DNA of 15,310 nucleotides from AWTP1-13 sp039808585. GTDB taxonomy: Bacteria > Pseudomonadota > Alphaproteobacteria > Rhizobiales > Hyphomicrobiaceae. Positions within the stretch are counted from its first letter, which is position 1; each line of letters opens with the position of its first letter. Below are positions 1 to 6,942 of the stretch, piece by piece. The stretch is taken from positions 1 through 15,310 of the forward strand of contig JBDHTJ010000128.1 in the NCBI GenBank assembly GCA_039808585.1, written 5' to 3'. The translations under genes were made by a program, and so were the position numbers. The notes under the pieces are model-generated. The model was not told where the DNA came from. It saw nothing but the letters and a program-made list of their open reading frames with translations, and made no database searches.

Positions 1-208
1 ACGGAGCGCTGAACCGGTGTTCCCTGGCCGCGATCAATCTGCATCACAGCCGCGTGACGCTGTCTCCCGTTTGCATCAGCGAGGCCCATGTTGAGAACAG
101 AGGGGTGGTGTTCAGACGCTGGCAAGGATTGGCGTGAGACACTGCCTTCATTCCCGCACATGAGCCCGGCGCGCAAGCGTCGCAACGGCCCCAGCCCGAG
201 GTCGCCCC

Positions 209-349
209 ATGGATCCGTCTTTGCGTATGATTTTTGTTGCCGGAGCGCTGATGCTCGCGCTGCTTGCCGCCATCGTTGGATCGGTGAGCAACGATCCGGG
301 AGGCGCGCCGGCACGCGCCGTGGTGGCCGGGCACGTGCCCAACGGCTGA
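209..349 (+). CDS. Small single-span membrane peptide, unknown function (46 aa)
   Basis: This short open frame starts at ATG 209 and ends at TGA 347-349. A GAGG ribosome-binding site lies at 198-201, seven bases before the start. The peptide begins MDPSLRMIFVAG and has one hydrophobic stretch at about residues 7-25, which looks like a transmembrane segment or uncleaved signal anchor. A short Gly/Ala/Pro-rich tail of about 20 residues follows. Its stop codon directly abuts the stop codon of prs on the other strand (0 bases between), so the two genes converge. I do not recognise a family and assign no function. The start signal, hydrophobic segment and neat abutment favour a real gene, but a frame this short can arise by chance in GC-rich DNA. 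Confidence 0.5.
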   Translation: MDPSLRMIFVAGALMLALLAAIVGSVSNDPGGAPARAVVAGHVPNG

Positions 350-1282
350 TCAGTAGAACAAGCTCGAGACGCTTTCCTCGCGGGCCGTGCGCGCAATCGC
401 TTCGGCGAGCAGCGGCGCCATGGACAGCACGCGGATGTTTCTGGCGGCCTTCACGACTTCCGTCGGTTGGATGCTGTCGGTGATGACGAAAGTCTTGAGG
501 TTGGATTTCGAGATCTTGGCGACGGCGCCGCCCGAAAGAACGCCGTGGGTCACGTAGGCATTCACTTCCGTGGCGCCCTCGTTCAAGAGAGCGTTCGCCG
601 CGTTGACGAGGGTGCCGCCAGAGTCGACGATGTCATCGATGAGGATGCAGCGCTTGCCCTTGACGTCGCCGATGACGTTCATGACCTCGGACTCGCCAGC
701 GCGCTCGCGGCGCTTGTCGCAGATGGCGATGGGAACGTTGATGCGCTTGGCAAGCGCTCGGGCACGCACCACGCCGCCAACGTCGGGCGAGACGACCAGA
801 AGGTTGTTGGTGCCATAGCGCTCCTGGATGTCGCGCACCATGACCGGCGCGGCCAGAAGGTTGTCGGTGGGAATATCGAAGAAGCCCTGGATCTGGCCGG
901 CGTGGAGATCGACCGTCATGACGCGGTCGACACCCGCACGCTCGATGAGGTTGGCGACGAGCTTGGCGGAGATGGGCGTGCGGGGGCCGGGGCGACGATC
1001 CTGACGGGCGTAGCCGAAGTAGGGCATGACGGCCGTGATGCGGCGGGCCATCGAGCGCTTCAAAGCGTCGACCAGGATCAGCAGTTCCATCAGGTTGTCA
1101 TTAGCCGGAAACGAGGTGGACTGGAGGACGTAGACGTCCTCGCCGCGAACGTTCTCCTGCACCTCGACGAACACTTCCATGTCCGCAAAGCGCTTTACGA
1201 CACTTTTCGTGAGATTGACCTTGAGGGCCTGACAGATCGCCTCGGCGAGAGGGCGGTTGCTGTTGCCAGCTACGATTTTCAT
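350..1282 (-). CDS. prs: Ribose-phosphate pyrophosphokinase (PRPP synthetase)
   Basis: Cytoplasmic enzyme that makes 5-phosphoribosyl-1-diphosphate from ribose-5-phosphate and ATP, the precursor for purines, pyrimidines, histidine, tryptophan and NAD. The 310-residue product has the usual family length. Visible motifs are the N-terminus MKIVAGNSN, PYFGYARQDR at 87-96, VDLHAGQIQGFFD at 124-136 (signature with the metal-binding His) and the PRPP loop ILIDDIVDSGGT at 213-224. I chose the ATG at 1282 because family members start at MKIVAGNSN, and GGGGAG lies eight bases before it. A second in-frame ATG at 1330 also has a good GGAGG site and would add 16 residues (MPFDSRDANRGRGAPR), so the start is not settled. 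It follows the lipoprotein gene on the same strand with a 199-base gap holding a terminator-like hairpin, so it probably has its own promoter. Confidence 0.97.
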   Translation of the reverse strand: MKIVAGNSNRPLAEAICQALKVNLTKSVVKRFADMEVFVEVQENVRGEDVYVLQSTSFPANDNLMELLILVDALKRSMARRITAVMPYFGYARQDRRPGPRTPISAKLVANLIERAGVDRVMTVDLHAGQIQGFFDIPTDNLLAAPVMVRDIQERYGTNNLLVVSPDVGGVVRARALAKRINVPIAICDKRRERAGESEVMNVIGDVKGKRCILIDDIVDSGGTLVNAANALLNEGATEVNAYVTHGVLSGGAVAKISKSNLKTFVITDSIQPTEVVKAARNIRVLSMAPLLAEAIARTAREESVSSLFY

Positions 1283-1442
1283 ACGCGGCGCTCCCCGGCC
1301 TCGGTTCGCGTCTCGGCTATCGAATGGCATTCGACGGCCCTCCGTTGTCCGGTGCGGCCTTCTAGCAAGAGGTCTGGTGCATTGTAAACGTCAGATGACA
1401 AGCGGCTGACCGGCGCGGAAAAAGTGGTTCCGAACGCAAACA

Positions 1443-1471
1443 GCGCCGGCGTCGCTCGTGACGGCCGGCGC
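1443..1471 (-). terminator. Terminator-like hairpin after the lipoprotein gene
   Basis: GCGCCGGC (1443-1450) pairs with GCCGGCGC (1464-1471). Inside this, GTC (1451-1453) pairs with GAC (1460-1462) around a six-base loop, with one bulged base. Read on the minus strand it lies just after the lipoprotein stop codon (1482) and is followed by TGTTTGCGTT, only moderately T-rich. It could end the lipoprotein transcript before prs. The weak T-tract makes it a probable rather than a certain intrinsic terminator. Confidence 0.45.
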
Positions 1472-1481
1472 CGTTGTCCGA

Positions 1482-2576
1482 TCAGCCGTTGCTGGCGGTT
1501 TTCTGCGCCGGCAGAAGCTTCACGATGCCCTGCACCGCGGCGCCTGCTGCCTGCTGTGCAGTGGCACCCCACTCCCCGTCGAGGGAGCCAGCCGGGATCT
1601 CGTTGCGCTGGGAGACCGTGCCGAGCTTCTTGCCCTGCGGGTCCTTGACCACCCATTCGATCACGATGGGCTGCCTGTTGTCCTTGGCCTCGCCCACCTT
1701 CACGGAGCCTTCGACGCGATAGGTGCTGGCGTTCGGGGCCTCAGCGAGGTTCACGCCGCGGCCTGCAAGCTCCTGCTTGATGGCCTCCGCAAGGGCCTGG
1801 CTGCCATCGCCCGGGGCACCGGCGACGCGCGGCACGACCGCTGTCAGGCCACCACCGGCGCTGGCCGTGGTGCGGGGAGCGGCCGTAGGCTGCTCGCTGG
1901 CGGCGGGTGTGGCCGTGCGCGTCTTCCTCGGCTGTGCGGGCTCAGGCACGGACGCGGTGTTCGTTATGCTCGACGGTTGGCTCGAGGCGGCTACGGGCGT
2001 CGAACCGTGTGCGGCCAGCCAGCCGACGAAAGAGTTCGCGGCCTTGCTGGCAAGCGACTGGGAGACTTCCGGGGTCAAGGCAGCCCAGGGGTCCTTCGAG
2101 CCATGGCCCGGCAGAACCTCTTCGCCCGTCACGCGGTTTACGCGCTTGCCAGTGCCGTCGGTGACGTCCCAGATGTAGGACACTTTCGTGCCGCTTTTCT
2201 CTTTGGCGGCAACGAGATACCCGCGCAGGGTGTAATCCACGCGCTCGTCCTTGCTGGCGGCAACAGAGACGCGCTGGGTCTGCACCGTGCTGGTGAAGTC
2301 CTGCTGGATCTGGCGCGCAACATTGTCCGGCGCGCCGATGATGGGCGCCAGGGCGATCTTGGCGAGCGGCTGCTGCGGCTGGGCCGGTGCCGCGGGCGGC
2401 TGCGCCTCGGCAACAGGCTGCGCAGAGTTCGAGCTGCCAAAAATGCCGGACCCGAAATCGCTGAGCGAACTCCCGCCAGAGCAGCCCGCGAGGCCGAAGC
2501 CCACCAGGCCTAGCGCGATCGCAAGCGAAATCCTGGGGTTGAAGCGCCGCGCCGCTGCAGCGTCGATGGTCGTCAC
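1482..2576 (-). CDS. Lipoprotein with two tandem related domains, unknown function
   Basis: A predicted periplasm-facing lipoprotein of 364 residues. I start it at GTG 2576, which has AGGGGG eight bases upstream; an upstream TTG at 2597 lacks such a site. The N-terminus has positive residues (RRFNPR) and a hydrophobic core, then the lipobox LAGC with the lipidated Cys at 32. A Ser/Gly/Pro/Ala/Gln-rich linker follows. Two similar domains lie at about 72-187 and 245-355, joined by a second low-complexity Ala/Pro/Thr linker. In both, a Y-x-(L/V)-x-G strand is followed by W(D/V)V(T/K)D-x-x-G-K, then a G/N-E-x-x-P-x-G segment, a Trp, and an Ala-rich helix ending in L. This suggests an internal duplication. 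Similar lipoproteins occur near prs in Rhizobiales as I recall, but I know no assigned function. Lgt encoded nearby would lipidate it. Confidence 0.85.
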   Translation of the reverse strand: MTTIDAAAARRFNPRISLAIALGLVGFGLAGCSGGSSLSDFGSGIFGSSNSAQPVAEAQPPAAPAQPQQPLAKIALAPIIGAPDNVARQIQQDFTSTVQTQRVSVAASKDERVDYTLRGYLVAAKEKSGTKVSYIWDVTDGTGKRVNRVTGEEVLPGHGSKDPWAALTPEVSQSLASKAANSFVGWLAAHGSTPVAASSQPSSITNTASVPEPAQPRKTRTATPAASEQPTAAPRTTASAGGGLTAVVPRVAGAPGDGSQALAEAIKQELAGRGVNLAEAPNASTYRVEGSVKVGEAKDNRQPIVIEWVVKDPQGKKLGTVSQRNEIPAGSLDGEWGATAQQAAGAAVQGIVKLLPAQKTASNG

Positions 2577-2771
2577 GGTGACGTCCCCCTGTTTCAACTA
2601 CCTCGAACGCGGTGCCGTCGTACGAACATTGCGGCGGTTGTGGTTCTAGGCCGCACCCCAATGGATTCGCGGGCCGATGGCAACCTCGGCACGCTCGCTC
2701 GAGCTGGGGATAACCCGTTGCCGTTGCACCGAAGCCCGTCCCCTACCTGAAGAACTTGTGGAAAAAATTCG

Positions 2772-3539
2772 TCAAGTCAAGACGATGGCCGAGATTTGGC
2801 GGCCATAATCAGGCTCTTTCATGACCTGGGAACGACGAAAACTGAAAAATAGTTGATGCGCGTGGAACGTGCAGTGGGGAGTTTCTTCTGCAACTGCAAC
2901 CTGTGCGCGCCGGAGCCGGGCTGCGACGTAAGCGGGCAGGTCGAAGTGAACGCGCGCTCCCGGACGCGGCGCGTGGAAGAATTGGGAGGCGACGGCATCC
3001 AGAGCCAGGACCTGCTGCTGGAAGTCCGGGCCGACCTCGTAGATCGCGGGGCCGATGGTGGGGCCGACGGCGGCGCGAATGCGCCTGGGGTCGGCGCCGA
3101 TGGTGCACATGGCCTCGATGGTGGCTTCGAGCACACCGCCAACGGCGCCGCGCCAGCCTGCATGGGCAGCGCCGACGACGCGGGCTTGCGGATCGGCAAA
3201 CAGAACCGGCGCGCAATCGGCACTCAGTACGCCCACCGCGATACCAGGCGTGCGCGTGACTATGGCATCGGCCTTGGGCCTGTCCTCCGGACGCCAGGGC
3301 GCATCGACCACGACGGCGGTGGGACTGTGAACCTGATGCGCAGTGAGAACGGTGCCGGCACCCAGGTGGCGCGCGACCCGCCCGCGGTTCTCGACAACGG
3401 CATCGGCTTCGTCGCGCGAGCCGAGGCCGCAATTCAAGCCCTCGTAGATGCCGGTGGAAACCCCGCCCCTCCGCGTGAAGAAGCCGTGAGCAATCCCCGG
3501 CAGCGGGGCGATGGTGGAAGCAAGGACAGGCTCGAGCAT
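2772..3539 (-). CDS. pgeF: PgeF/YfiH-type laccase-domain protein (peptidoglycan editing factor family)
   Basis: A 255-residue member of the Cu-oxidase_4 (YfiH/YlmD) family. Members have been described as zinc-dependent purine nucleoside phosphorylases/adenosine deaminases with multicopper-oxidase-like activity, and in E. coli PgeF prevents misincorporation of the wrong amino acid into peptidoglycan precursors. The metal site is intact: HQVH with His71, ADCAPV with Cys109, and AAHAGWRG with His126. The N-terminal GFFTRRGGVSTG and GLNCGLGSRD motifs are also typical, as is the C-terminal HCTFHAHQLFFSFRR. The ATG at 3539 gives the standard length; its ribosome-binding site is weak. It lies 31 bases after the MidA-type gene on the same strand, consistent with an lgt-midA-pgeF operon. 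Substrate specificity cannot be read from the sequence. Confidence 0.93.
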   Translation of the reverse strand: MLEPVLASTIAPLPGIAHGFFTRRGGVSTGIYEGLNCGLGSRDEADAVVENRGRVARHLGAGTVLTAHQVHSPTAVVVDAPWRPEDRPKADAIVTRTPGIAVGVLSADCAPVLFADPQARVVGAAHAGWRGAVGGVLEATIEAMCTIGADPRRIRAAVGPTIGPAIYEVGPDFQQQVLALDAVASQFFHAPRPGARVHFDLPAYVAARLRRAQVAVAEETPHCTFHAHQLFFSFRRSQVMKEPDYGRQISAIVLT

Positions 3540-3570
3540 GCGAAGGTTCTAGATCACGCCCCAAGAGCGC

Positions 3571-4656
3571 TCAACCCCAAGGCGGCGGCTTCGGAAGGGA
3601 CGGGGAGCGGATGCACAGCACCTTGAACAGGCTGCCCATGCCAGTCGGCGCGACAAGGCGTTGGGCCGCAAGCTCGATATCGGCTGCCTGAGCAGGGTTG
3701 GCCGCCATCAGGCGCGAGGCGCGCTGGGCAAGCCCCAACGCGCCCAGGAACTCGGCCTGCGTCATGGGGCTTTCGGTGGCGAAGCCGAGGTCTGCGGCTT
3801 TCCTCTCGAGCGGCGCGAAGTGGACGTGGGCGGTGAGGTCGGCAGAGCCGGGGTCGTCCAGGGGATCGACGTAGGCATGGCGGCGCATGGCCTGGAGCGT
3901 GTCGCCCCGGGCCTCGTCGGCCGTGCCGTAGTCGATGAAGAGCGCGACCAGGGGCGCCTTTCGCTCGGCCATTGCGGACAGCAGTTGCGCCTCGCCCTCG
4001 CGGATCTCGAGGATCTCGAGGATCTCGCCCTCCGGGCCAGGCTTGACGTGTGCCTCGACGGGCGCGCCAACGGCAAACGTCAGGCGGTCGTTAGGGTCTG
4101 TATCCACGACGCGTTCGCGCCAGGTGCTGCCGTCCGAGACGAGCTGGCGGATGGGCAGTGCATCCAGGAACTCGTTGGCGAGGAACAGGGCTGGGCCGGG
4201 AGGAAGGCTCGAGACGTCCCGATGCCATTGCGGGGCCTGAACGGTCATGCCGGACAAGGCCTGCCCTTGAGCCTTGCGCATGGGCTCGCTGGTTTCGACG
4301 AGTTGCACGGCCGCCGCGCTTGCAAACTGCGGCATGGCGCGAGAGACGGTGCGCAGCACGTCGCGCATGAGCGTGCCTTTGCCGGGCCCTAGCTCCACCA
4401 GATTGACGGGTGATGGCGCGCCCATTTGCTGCCAGGTGACGGCGCACCACAGTCCCAACAGCTCGCCGAAGACCTGGCTGATTTCGGGCGCGGTGATGAA
4501 GTCCCCCGCTGTGCCGATGGTGGCCGCGCGCTGCCAATAGCCGTGCAGCGGGTCGGCAACGGCAAGCTGCATGAAGCGGGCGATTGAAATGGGGCCGGCG
4601 CGGCGGATCTCGGCCGCGATACGGGCCCTCAGAGCGGGGGTGTCATTCTCCGGCAT
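3571..4656 (-). CDS. SAM-dependent methyltransferase, MidA/NDUFAF7 family
   Basis: A 361-residue class I S-adenosylmethionine-dependent methyltransferase. The mitochondrial homologue NDUFAF7 methylates an arginine of complex I subunit NDUFS2; a similar role in respiratory complex assembly is a reasonable inference here but is not shown by sequence. Family motifs are PLHGYW at 36-41, GDFITAPEISQVFGE at 51-65, the SAM-binding ELGPGKGTLMRD at 88-99, the acidic pair LVETSEPMR at 119-127, and NEFLDALPIRQ at 161-171. The ATG at 4656 lies inside the end of lgt, a 14-base overlap in a different frame, so the two are probably translationally coupled. Near the middle, a 9-bp unit repeated almost three times (4002-4027) encodes EILEILEIRE, a likely slippage expansion that keeps the frame. 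Confidence 0.92.
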   Translation of the reverse strand: MPENDTPALRARIAAEIRRAGPISIARFMQLAVADPLHGYWQRAATIGTAGDFITAPEISQVFGELLGLWCAVTWQQMGAPSPVNLVELGPGKGTLMRDVLRTVSRAMPQFASAAAVQLVETSEPMRKAQGQALSGMTVQAPQWHRDVSSLPPGPALFLANEFLDALPIRQLVSDGSTWRERVVDTDPNDRLTFAVGAPVEAHVKPGPEGEILEILEIREGEAQLLSAMAERKAPLVALFIDYGTADEARGDTLQAMRRHAYVDPLDDPGSADLTAHVHFAPLERKAADLGFATESPMTQAEFLGALGLAQRASRLMAANPAQAADIELAAQRLVAPTGMGSLFKVLCIRSPSLPKPPPWG

Positions 4657-5491
4657 GCGCGGGCGTACGCTCCGCCTTGCGCAGCGCCCTCATGACGGCC
4701 CACAGGCCCGCTGCGATCATCGGCAACGAGTAGAAGATGCCGGCGGTGAAGGGCCCCAACGTGAGCCAGTGGCCGGGATCGGGCTCGCGGAAGAACTCGC
4801 ATGTCGAGCGGGCGATGCCGTAGCCCGCCGCGAATGCGCCTCCGACGAGGCCGGGATTGCGGAGCGCAAGCTTGGAATGGGTGAGGTAGCGGAGCACGAG
4901 AAACAGCACCAAGCCCTCGAGCGCGGCCTCGTAAAGCTGGCTCGGATGCCGGGGAACGCCACCAGAGGCGGGATGCGGAAAGATCATCGACCAGGCGACG
5001 TCGGAGGGGCGCCCCCAAAGCTCGCCGTTGATGAAGTTGGCAAGCCGGCCGAAGAACAGGCCCATCGGCGTGGCCGAGGCGCACAGGTCGAGCACGGACC
5101 AGGGGTTCACGCCCTGCTGGCGGGCAAAAAACACGATGGCGAGGATCGAGCCCAATAGCGCGCCATGGAAGGCCATGCCGCCGTGCCAGACGGCGATGAT
5201 GTCGGCGGGGTGGCTGAGGAAGTAGGCGGGCTCGTAGAACAGAACGTAGCCCATGCGGCCGCCCAGCAGCACGCCCACCGTCATGTACAGCAAGAGATCG
5301 TCGGCCTTGGCCAGCGCGAACGGCGCCTTGCCTTGAGGCCACAAGTAATCCTGCTGCAGGAGGCGCTTGATATAGAGCCAGCCCAGGAGCAGCCCGGCGA
5401 GGTAGGCGAGGCCGTACCATTTCACCGACAGCGGGCCCAGCTCGAAAGCCACGGGGTTGAGGGCGGGGAAGGGGATCGTCAGCATGTGCAT
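4643..5491 (-). CDS. lgt: Prolipoprotein diacylglyceryl transferase
   Basis: Inner-membrane enzyme that moves diacylglycerol from phosphatidylglycerol to the lipobox cysteine of prolipoproteins, the first step of lipoprotein maturation. The 282-residue product has about seven hydrophobic segments. Hallmarks are VKWYGLAYLAG near the N-terminus, WHGGMAFHG with His103, the Lgt signature GRLANFINGELWG at 148-160, HPSQLYEA at 182-189, and the C-terminal FREPD. Two starts are close together, ATG 5491 and ATG 5485. AGGTG seven bases before 5491 favours the longer form, which adds only Met-His. It is first in the minus-strand cluster with the MidA-type gene and pgeF, and is divergent from ubiK across a 203-base intergenic region. 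Confidence 0.97.
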   Translation of the reverse strand: MHMLTIPFPALNPVAFELGPLSVKWYGLAYLAGLLLGWLYIKRLLQQDYLWPQGKAPFALAKADDLLLYMTVGVLLGGRMGYVLFYEPAYFLSHPADIIAVWHGGMAFHGALLGSILAIVFFARQQGVNPWSVLDLCASATPMGLFFGRLANFINGELWGRPSDVAWSMIFPHPASGGVPRHPSQLYEAALEGLVLFLVLRYLTHSKLALRNPGLVGGAFAAGYGIARSTCEFFREPDPGHWLTLGPFTAGIFYSLPMIAAGLWAVMRALRKAERTPAHAGE

Positions 5492-5585
5492 CGGCGCACC
5501 TAGTGCCAGCGGAAAGCGGCTGTCAAGAAAGCCATAAGGGGAGCAACGCGAGGAGGCAGGGTTTCCGACATATCACTGCTCCAGC

Positions 5586-5614
5586 TTGAACCCCAGGGCG
5601 GCGGCGCCCATAGT
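5586..5614 (+). promoter_or_regulatory. Candidate sigma-70 promoter for ubiK
   Basis: TTGAAC (5586-5591) and CATAGT (5609-5614) are separated by exactly 17 bases. This gives a -35 matching the consensus at four of six positions with TTGA intact, and a -10 matching at four of six. Transcription would start near 5621, leaving a 5' leader of about 74 bases before ubiK. This is a pattern match only. Confidence 0.35.
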
Positions 5615-5694
5615 GCAAAAGACTTCGCCATAGGCCCAGCGCCAAACCCGGCGCATCCGGCACGGCGCGCACGTCTCCCTTGGAGCAACACCAC

Positions 5695-5958
5695 ATGACC
5701 CAGACCAACAACCGTATCTTCGACGAGTTTGCAAAGCTGATGACGGACGCTGCCGGCGCGGCCCAGGGCGTGCGGCGCGAGGTCGAAACCATGATGCGGT
5801 CGCAAGGCGAGAAGATCCTGGCCACGATGGACGTCGTGCAGCGGGAAGAGTTCGAGGCCGTGAAGGAGATGGCGGCCAAGGCACGCGACGAGAATGTGCA
5901 GCTCAGCGAGCGCATCGCAAAGCTCGAAGCCCAGATCGCGGCGCTGGCGCAAAGCTAG
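5695..5958 (+). CDS. ubiK: UbiK/BMFP-family ubiquinone biosynthesis accessory factor
   Basis: An 87-residue protein of the BMFP/UbiK (YqiC) family. In gammaproteobacteria UbiK binds UbiJ and lipid and supports aerobic ubiquinone synthesis; older work describes the family as membrane-fusogenic. The N-terminus (NNRIFDEFAKLMTDAAGAAQG) is the amphipathic part typical of the family. The C-terminal half, from about residue 47 (VVQREEFEAVKEMAAKARDENVQL), forms a heptad pattern ending in LEAQIAALAQS, a predicted trimerising coiled coil. The ATG at 5695 is preferred to the in-frame TTG at 5680 because GGAG at 5682-5685 is nine bases before it. No ubiJ partner is seen in the window, so the ubiquinone role rests on family membership. 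Confidence 0.88.
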   Translation: MTQTNNRIFDEFAKLMTDAAGAAQGVRREVETMMRSQGEKILATMDVVQREEFEAVKEMAAKARDENVQLSERIAKLEAQIAALAQS

Positions 5959-5971
5959 TGCATATCCCGGC

Positions 5972-6018
5972 CGTGTCGCGGGAGCAGCGCGAAGCACGCA
6001 AGGGGTGTTCGCGACACG
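5972..6018. repeat. Inverted repeat after ubiK
   Basis: CGTGTCGCG (5972-5980) is perfectly complementary to CGCGACACG (6010-6018) across a 29-base loop. It starts 14 bases after the ubiK stop codon. There is no T-run after it, so it is not a standard intrinsic terminator. It could protect the 3' end of the ubiK message. Confidence 0.4.
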
Positions 6019-6196
6019 CGCAAGTTATTGCGACGAATTCCACAGCATTTCCCCAGTTCGTGCCCACCGATTCGGAAATGTCACACCTTGCCGTTTCTCG
6101 GCCATTTTGGCCGTGGACAATCCCGGCATCGGCTTGCCACGAGGCGCAGCGCAGCTTAGTTCGCGAGTTGATGACGACGCCGGTGTGGGCCTCAAA

Positions 6197-6210
6197 GAAC
6201 ACCGGTGTTC
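6197..6210. promoter_or_regulatory. Perfect 14-bp palindrome, operator-like
   Basis: GAACACCGGTGTTC reads the same on both strands. It overlaps two further pairings: CCGGTGT (6180-6186) with ACACCGG (6199-6205), and GTGGGC (6185-6190) with GCCCAC (6212-6217). It ends 70 bases before the YbjN-domain gene start. The shape fits the site of a dimeric regulator, but no regulator can be named. Confidence 0.3.
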
Positions 6211-6231
6211 AGCCCACTCAAACAAGCCCAG

Positions 6232-6261
6232 CAGCGCTTCTCGGTTGCCGAGAAGCGGCTG
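6232..6261 (+). promoter_or_regulatory. Strong leader hairpin before the YbjN-domain gene
   Basis: GCTTCTCGG (6236-6244) pairs perfectly with CCGAGAAGC (6248-6256) around a TTG loop. The stem extends outward to 6232-6261 with one bulged base. It ends about 10 bases before the ribosome-binding site (GAGGGA, 6271-6276) of the next gene. No T-run follows on the plus strand, so it is more likely a leader structure than a terminator. Confidence 0.45.
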
Positions 6262-6280
6262 GCGAAAAACGAGGGACGGG

Positions 6281-6778
6281 ATGGCCATCGGTGAAGTCGT
6301 GAGCCTGGAGACGCGGAATCCGATCGATCTCATCGATCAAATCGCACATCAGAATGACTGGGCCTCGGATCGCACCACCGACGACGAGCTGACGATGCAG
6401 GTCGCAGGCCAGTGGACCGACTATCACGTGTCCCTCAACTGGCGCGACGATCTCGAGACGCTGCACATCGCGTGCGCCTTCGAGGTGAAGGTGCCGGATA
6501 CGCGACTGGGCGAGATCTACAAGCTCATCGCGCAGATCAACGAGCAGCTGTGGCTTGGCCATTTCGATCTGTGGCGCGAGGAAGGCCTGATCATGTATCG
6601 ACAGGGCCTGATGTTGCATGGCGCGCTTGCCACTCCCGGCCAGTGCGAGGCACTGCTGCGTGCGGCGCTCGAAGCGTGCGAGCGCTACTTCCAGGCTTTC
6701 CAGTTCGTGGTGTGGGCCGGGAAGGACAGCCGCGTGGCGCTGTCCTCGATCATGTTCGAGACGGAAGGCCGGGCTTGA
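6281..6778 (+). CDS. YbjN-domain protein
   Basis: A 165-residue cytoplasmic protein with the YbjN fold (a type III secretion chaperone-like alpha/beta fold). E. coli YbjN is described as a putative sensory transduction regulator affecting stress, motility and metabolism; the molecular role is unclear. Recognisable features are NPIDLIDQIAHQNDW at 13-27, DELTMQVAGQWTDYHVSLNW at 35-54, LHIACAFEVKVPDTR at 61-75, the helix EIYKLIAQINEQLWLGHFDLW at 78-98, and ALEACERYFQAFQFVVW at 129-145. ATG 6281 is preferred because GAGGGA lies a few bases upstream and the family N-terminus begins here; the longer open frame upstream crosses the repeat-rich intergenic DNA. A gene of this family just before proC is a recurring arrangement in Rhizobiales as I recall it. 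Confidence 0.88.
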   Translation: MAIGEVVSLETRNPIDLIDQIAHQNDWASDRTTDDELTMQVAGQWTDYHVSLNWRDDLETLHIACAFEVKVPDTRLGEIYKLIAQINEQLWLGHFDLWREEGLIMYRQGLMLHGALATPGQCEALLRAALEACERYFQAFQFVVWAGKDSRVALSSIMFETEGRA

Positions 6779-6852
6779 AGGCGCAGGCTTCCTGAGGCGG
6801 CGCAAGGAAGCGGCCCCGGGAAGCGGCGCAAAGGCATCCCTTGCCGCCAAGC

Positions 6853-6882
6853 TTGGCGTACGGTTGATGTTTCGTCTATGAC
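6853..6882 (+). promoter_or_regulatory. Possible promoter upstream of the proC leader terminator
   Basis: TTGGCG (6853-6858) and TATGAC (6877-6882) are 18 bases apart, each matching the sigma-70 consensus at four of six positions. A start near 6889 would put the intrinsic terminator at 6887-6920 at the very beginning of the transcript. The match is modest and could be chance. Confidence 0.22.
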
Positions 6883-6886
6883 TGCG

Positions 6887-6920
6887 AGCGCTCCGGCAGC
6901 CCCGGGGCGCTTTCGTTTTT
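6887..6920 (+). terminator. Intrinsic terminator directly upstream of proC
   Basis: AGCGCTCCGG (6887-6896) pairs with CCGGGGCGCT (6902-6911) as a ten-base-pair stem with one U-G wobble, around the five-base loop CAGCC. It is followed by TTCGTTTTT (6912-6920). This is the best intrinsic terminator in the window. It would end transcription from the YbjN-domain gene. Because proC starts only 22 bases after the T-run, it may also act as an attenuator for proC. Confidence 0.75.
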
Positions 6921-6942
6921 CCAGAACCGTCCGGTGTCTCTC

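Larger units (their letters stand above)
5959..6280. other. Gene-free stretch with several inverted repeats
   Basis: These 322 bases separate ubiK from the YbjN-domain gene. I see no credible coding frame in either strand. The stretch holds a nine-base-pair stem just after ubiK (5972-5980 with 6010-6018), a small hairpin CGCAA-GTTA-TTGCG (6019-6032), a short CGGCC/GGCCG hairpin around ATTTT (6099-6113), a perfect 14-bp palindrome (6197-6210) inside larger repeats, and a strong hairpin right before the next gene (6232-6261). No clear promoter was found. Confidence 0.6.

Noticed and set aside
3..137. Open plus-strand frame running in from the left edge, ending at TGA 135-137
   Set aside because: About 44 residues with no recognised motif. 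It could be the end of an upstream gene, but nothing supports coding over chance.
120..140. Possible sigma-54 promoter (TGGCAAGG...TGGC)
   Set aside because: The distance between the GG and GC elements is nine bases, not the required ten.
1381..1386. TACAAT on the minus strand as a -10 for prs
   Set aside because: Five of six consensus matches, but no -35-like sequence at 16-18 bases upstream. Left as unproven.
5486..5526. Perfect TTGACA (-35) on the minus strand at 5526-5521, upstream of lgt
   Set aside because: No acceptable -10 lies 16-18 bases downstream, and transcription would start at or inside the lgt start codon.
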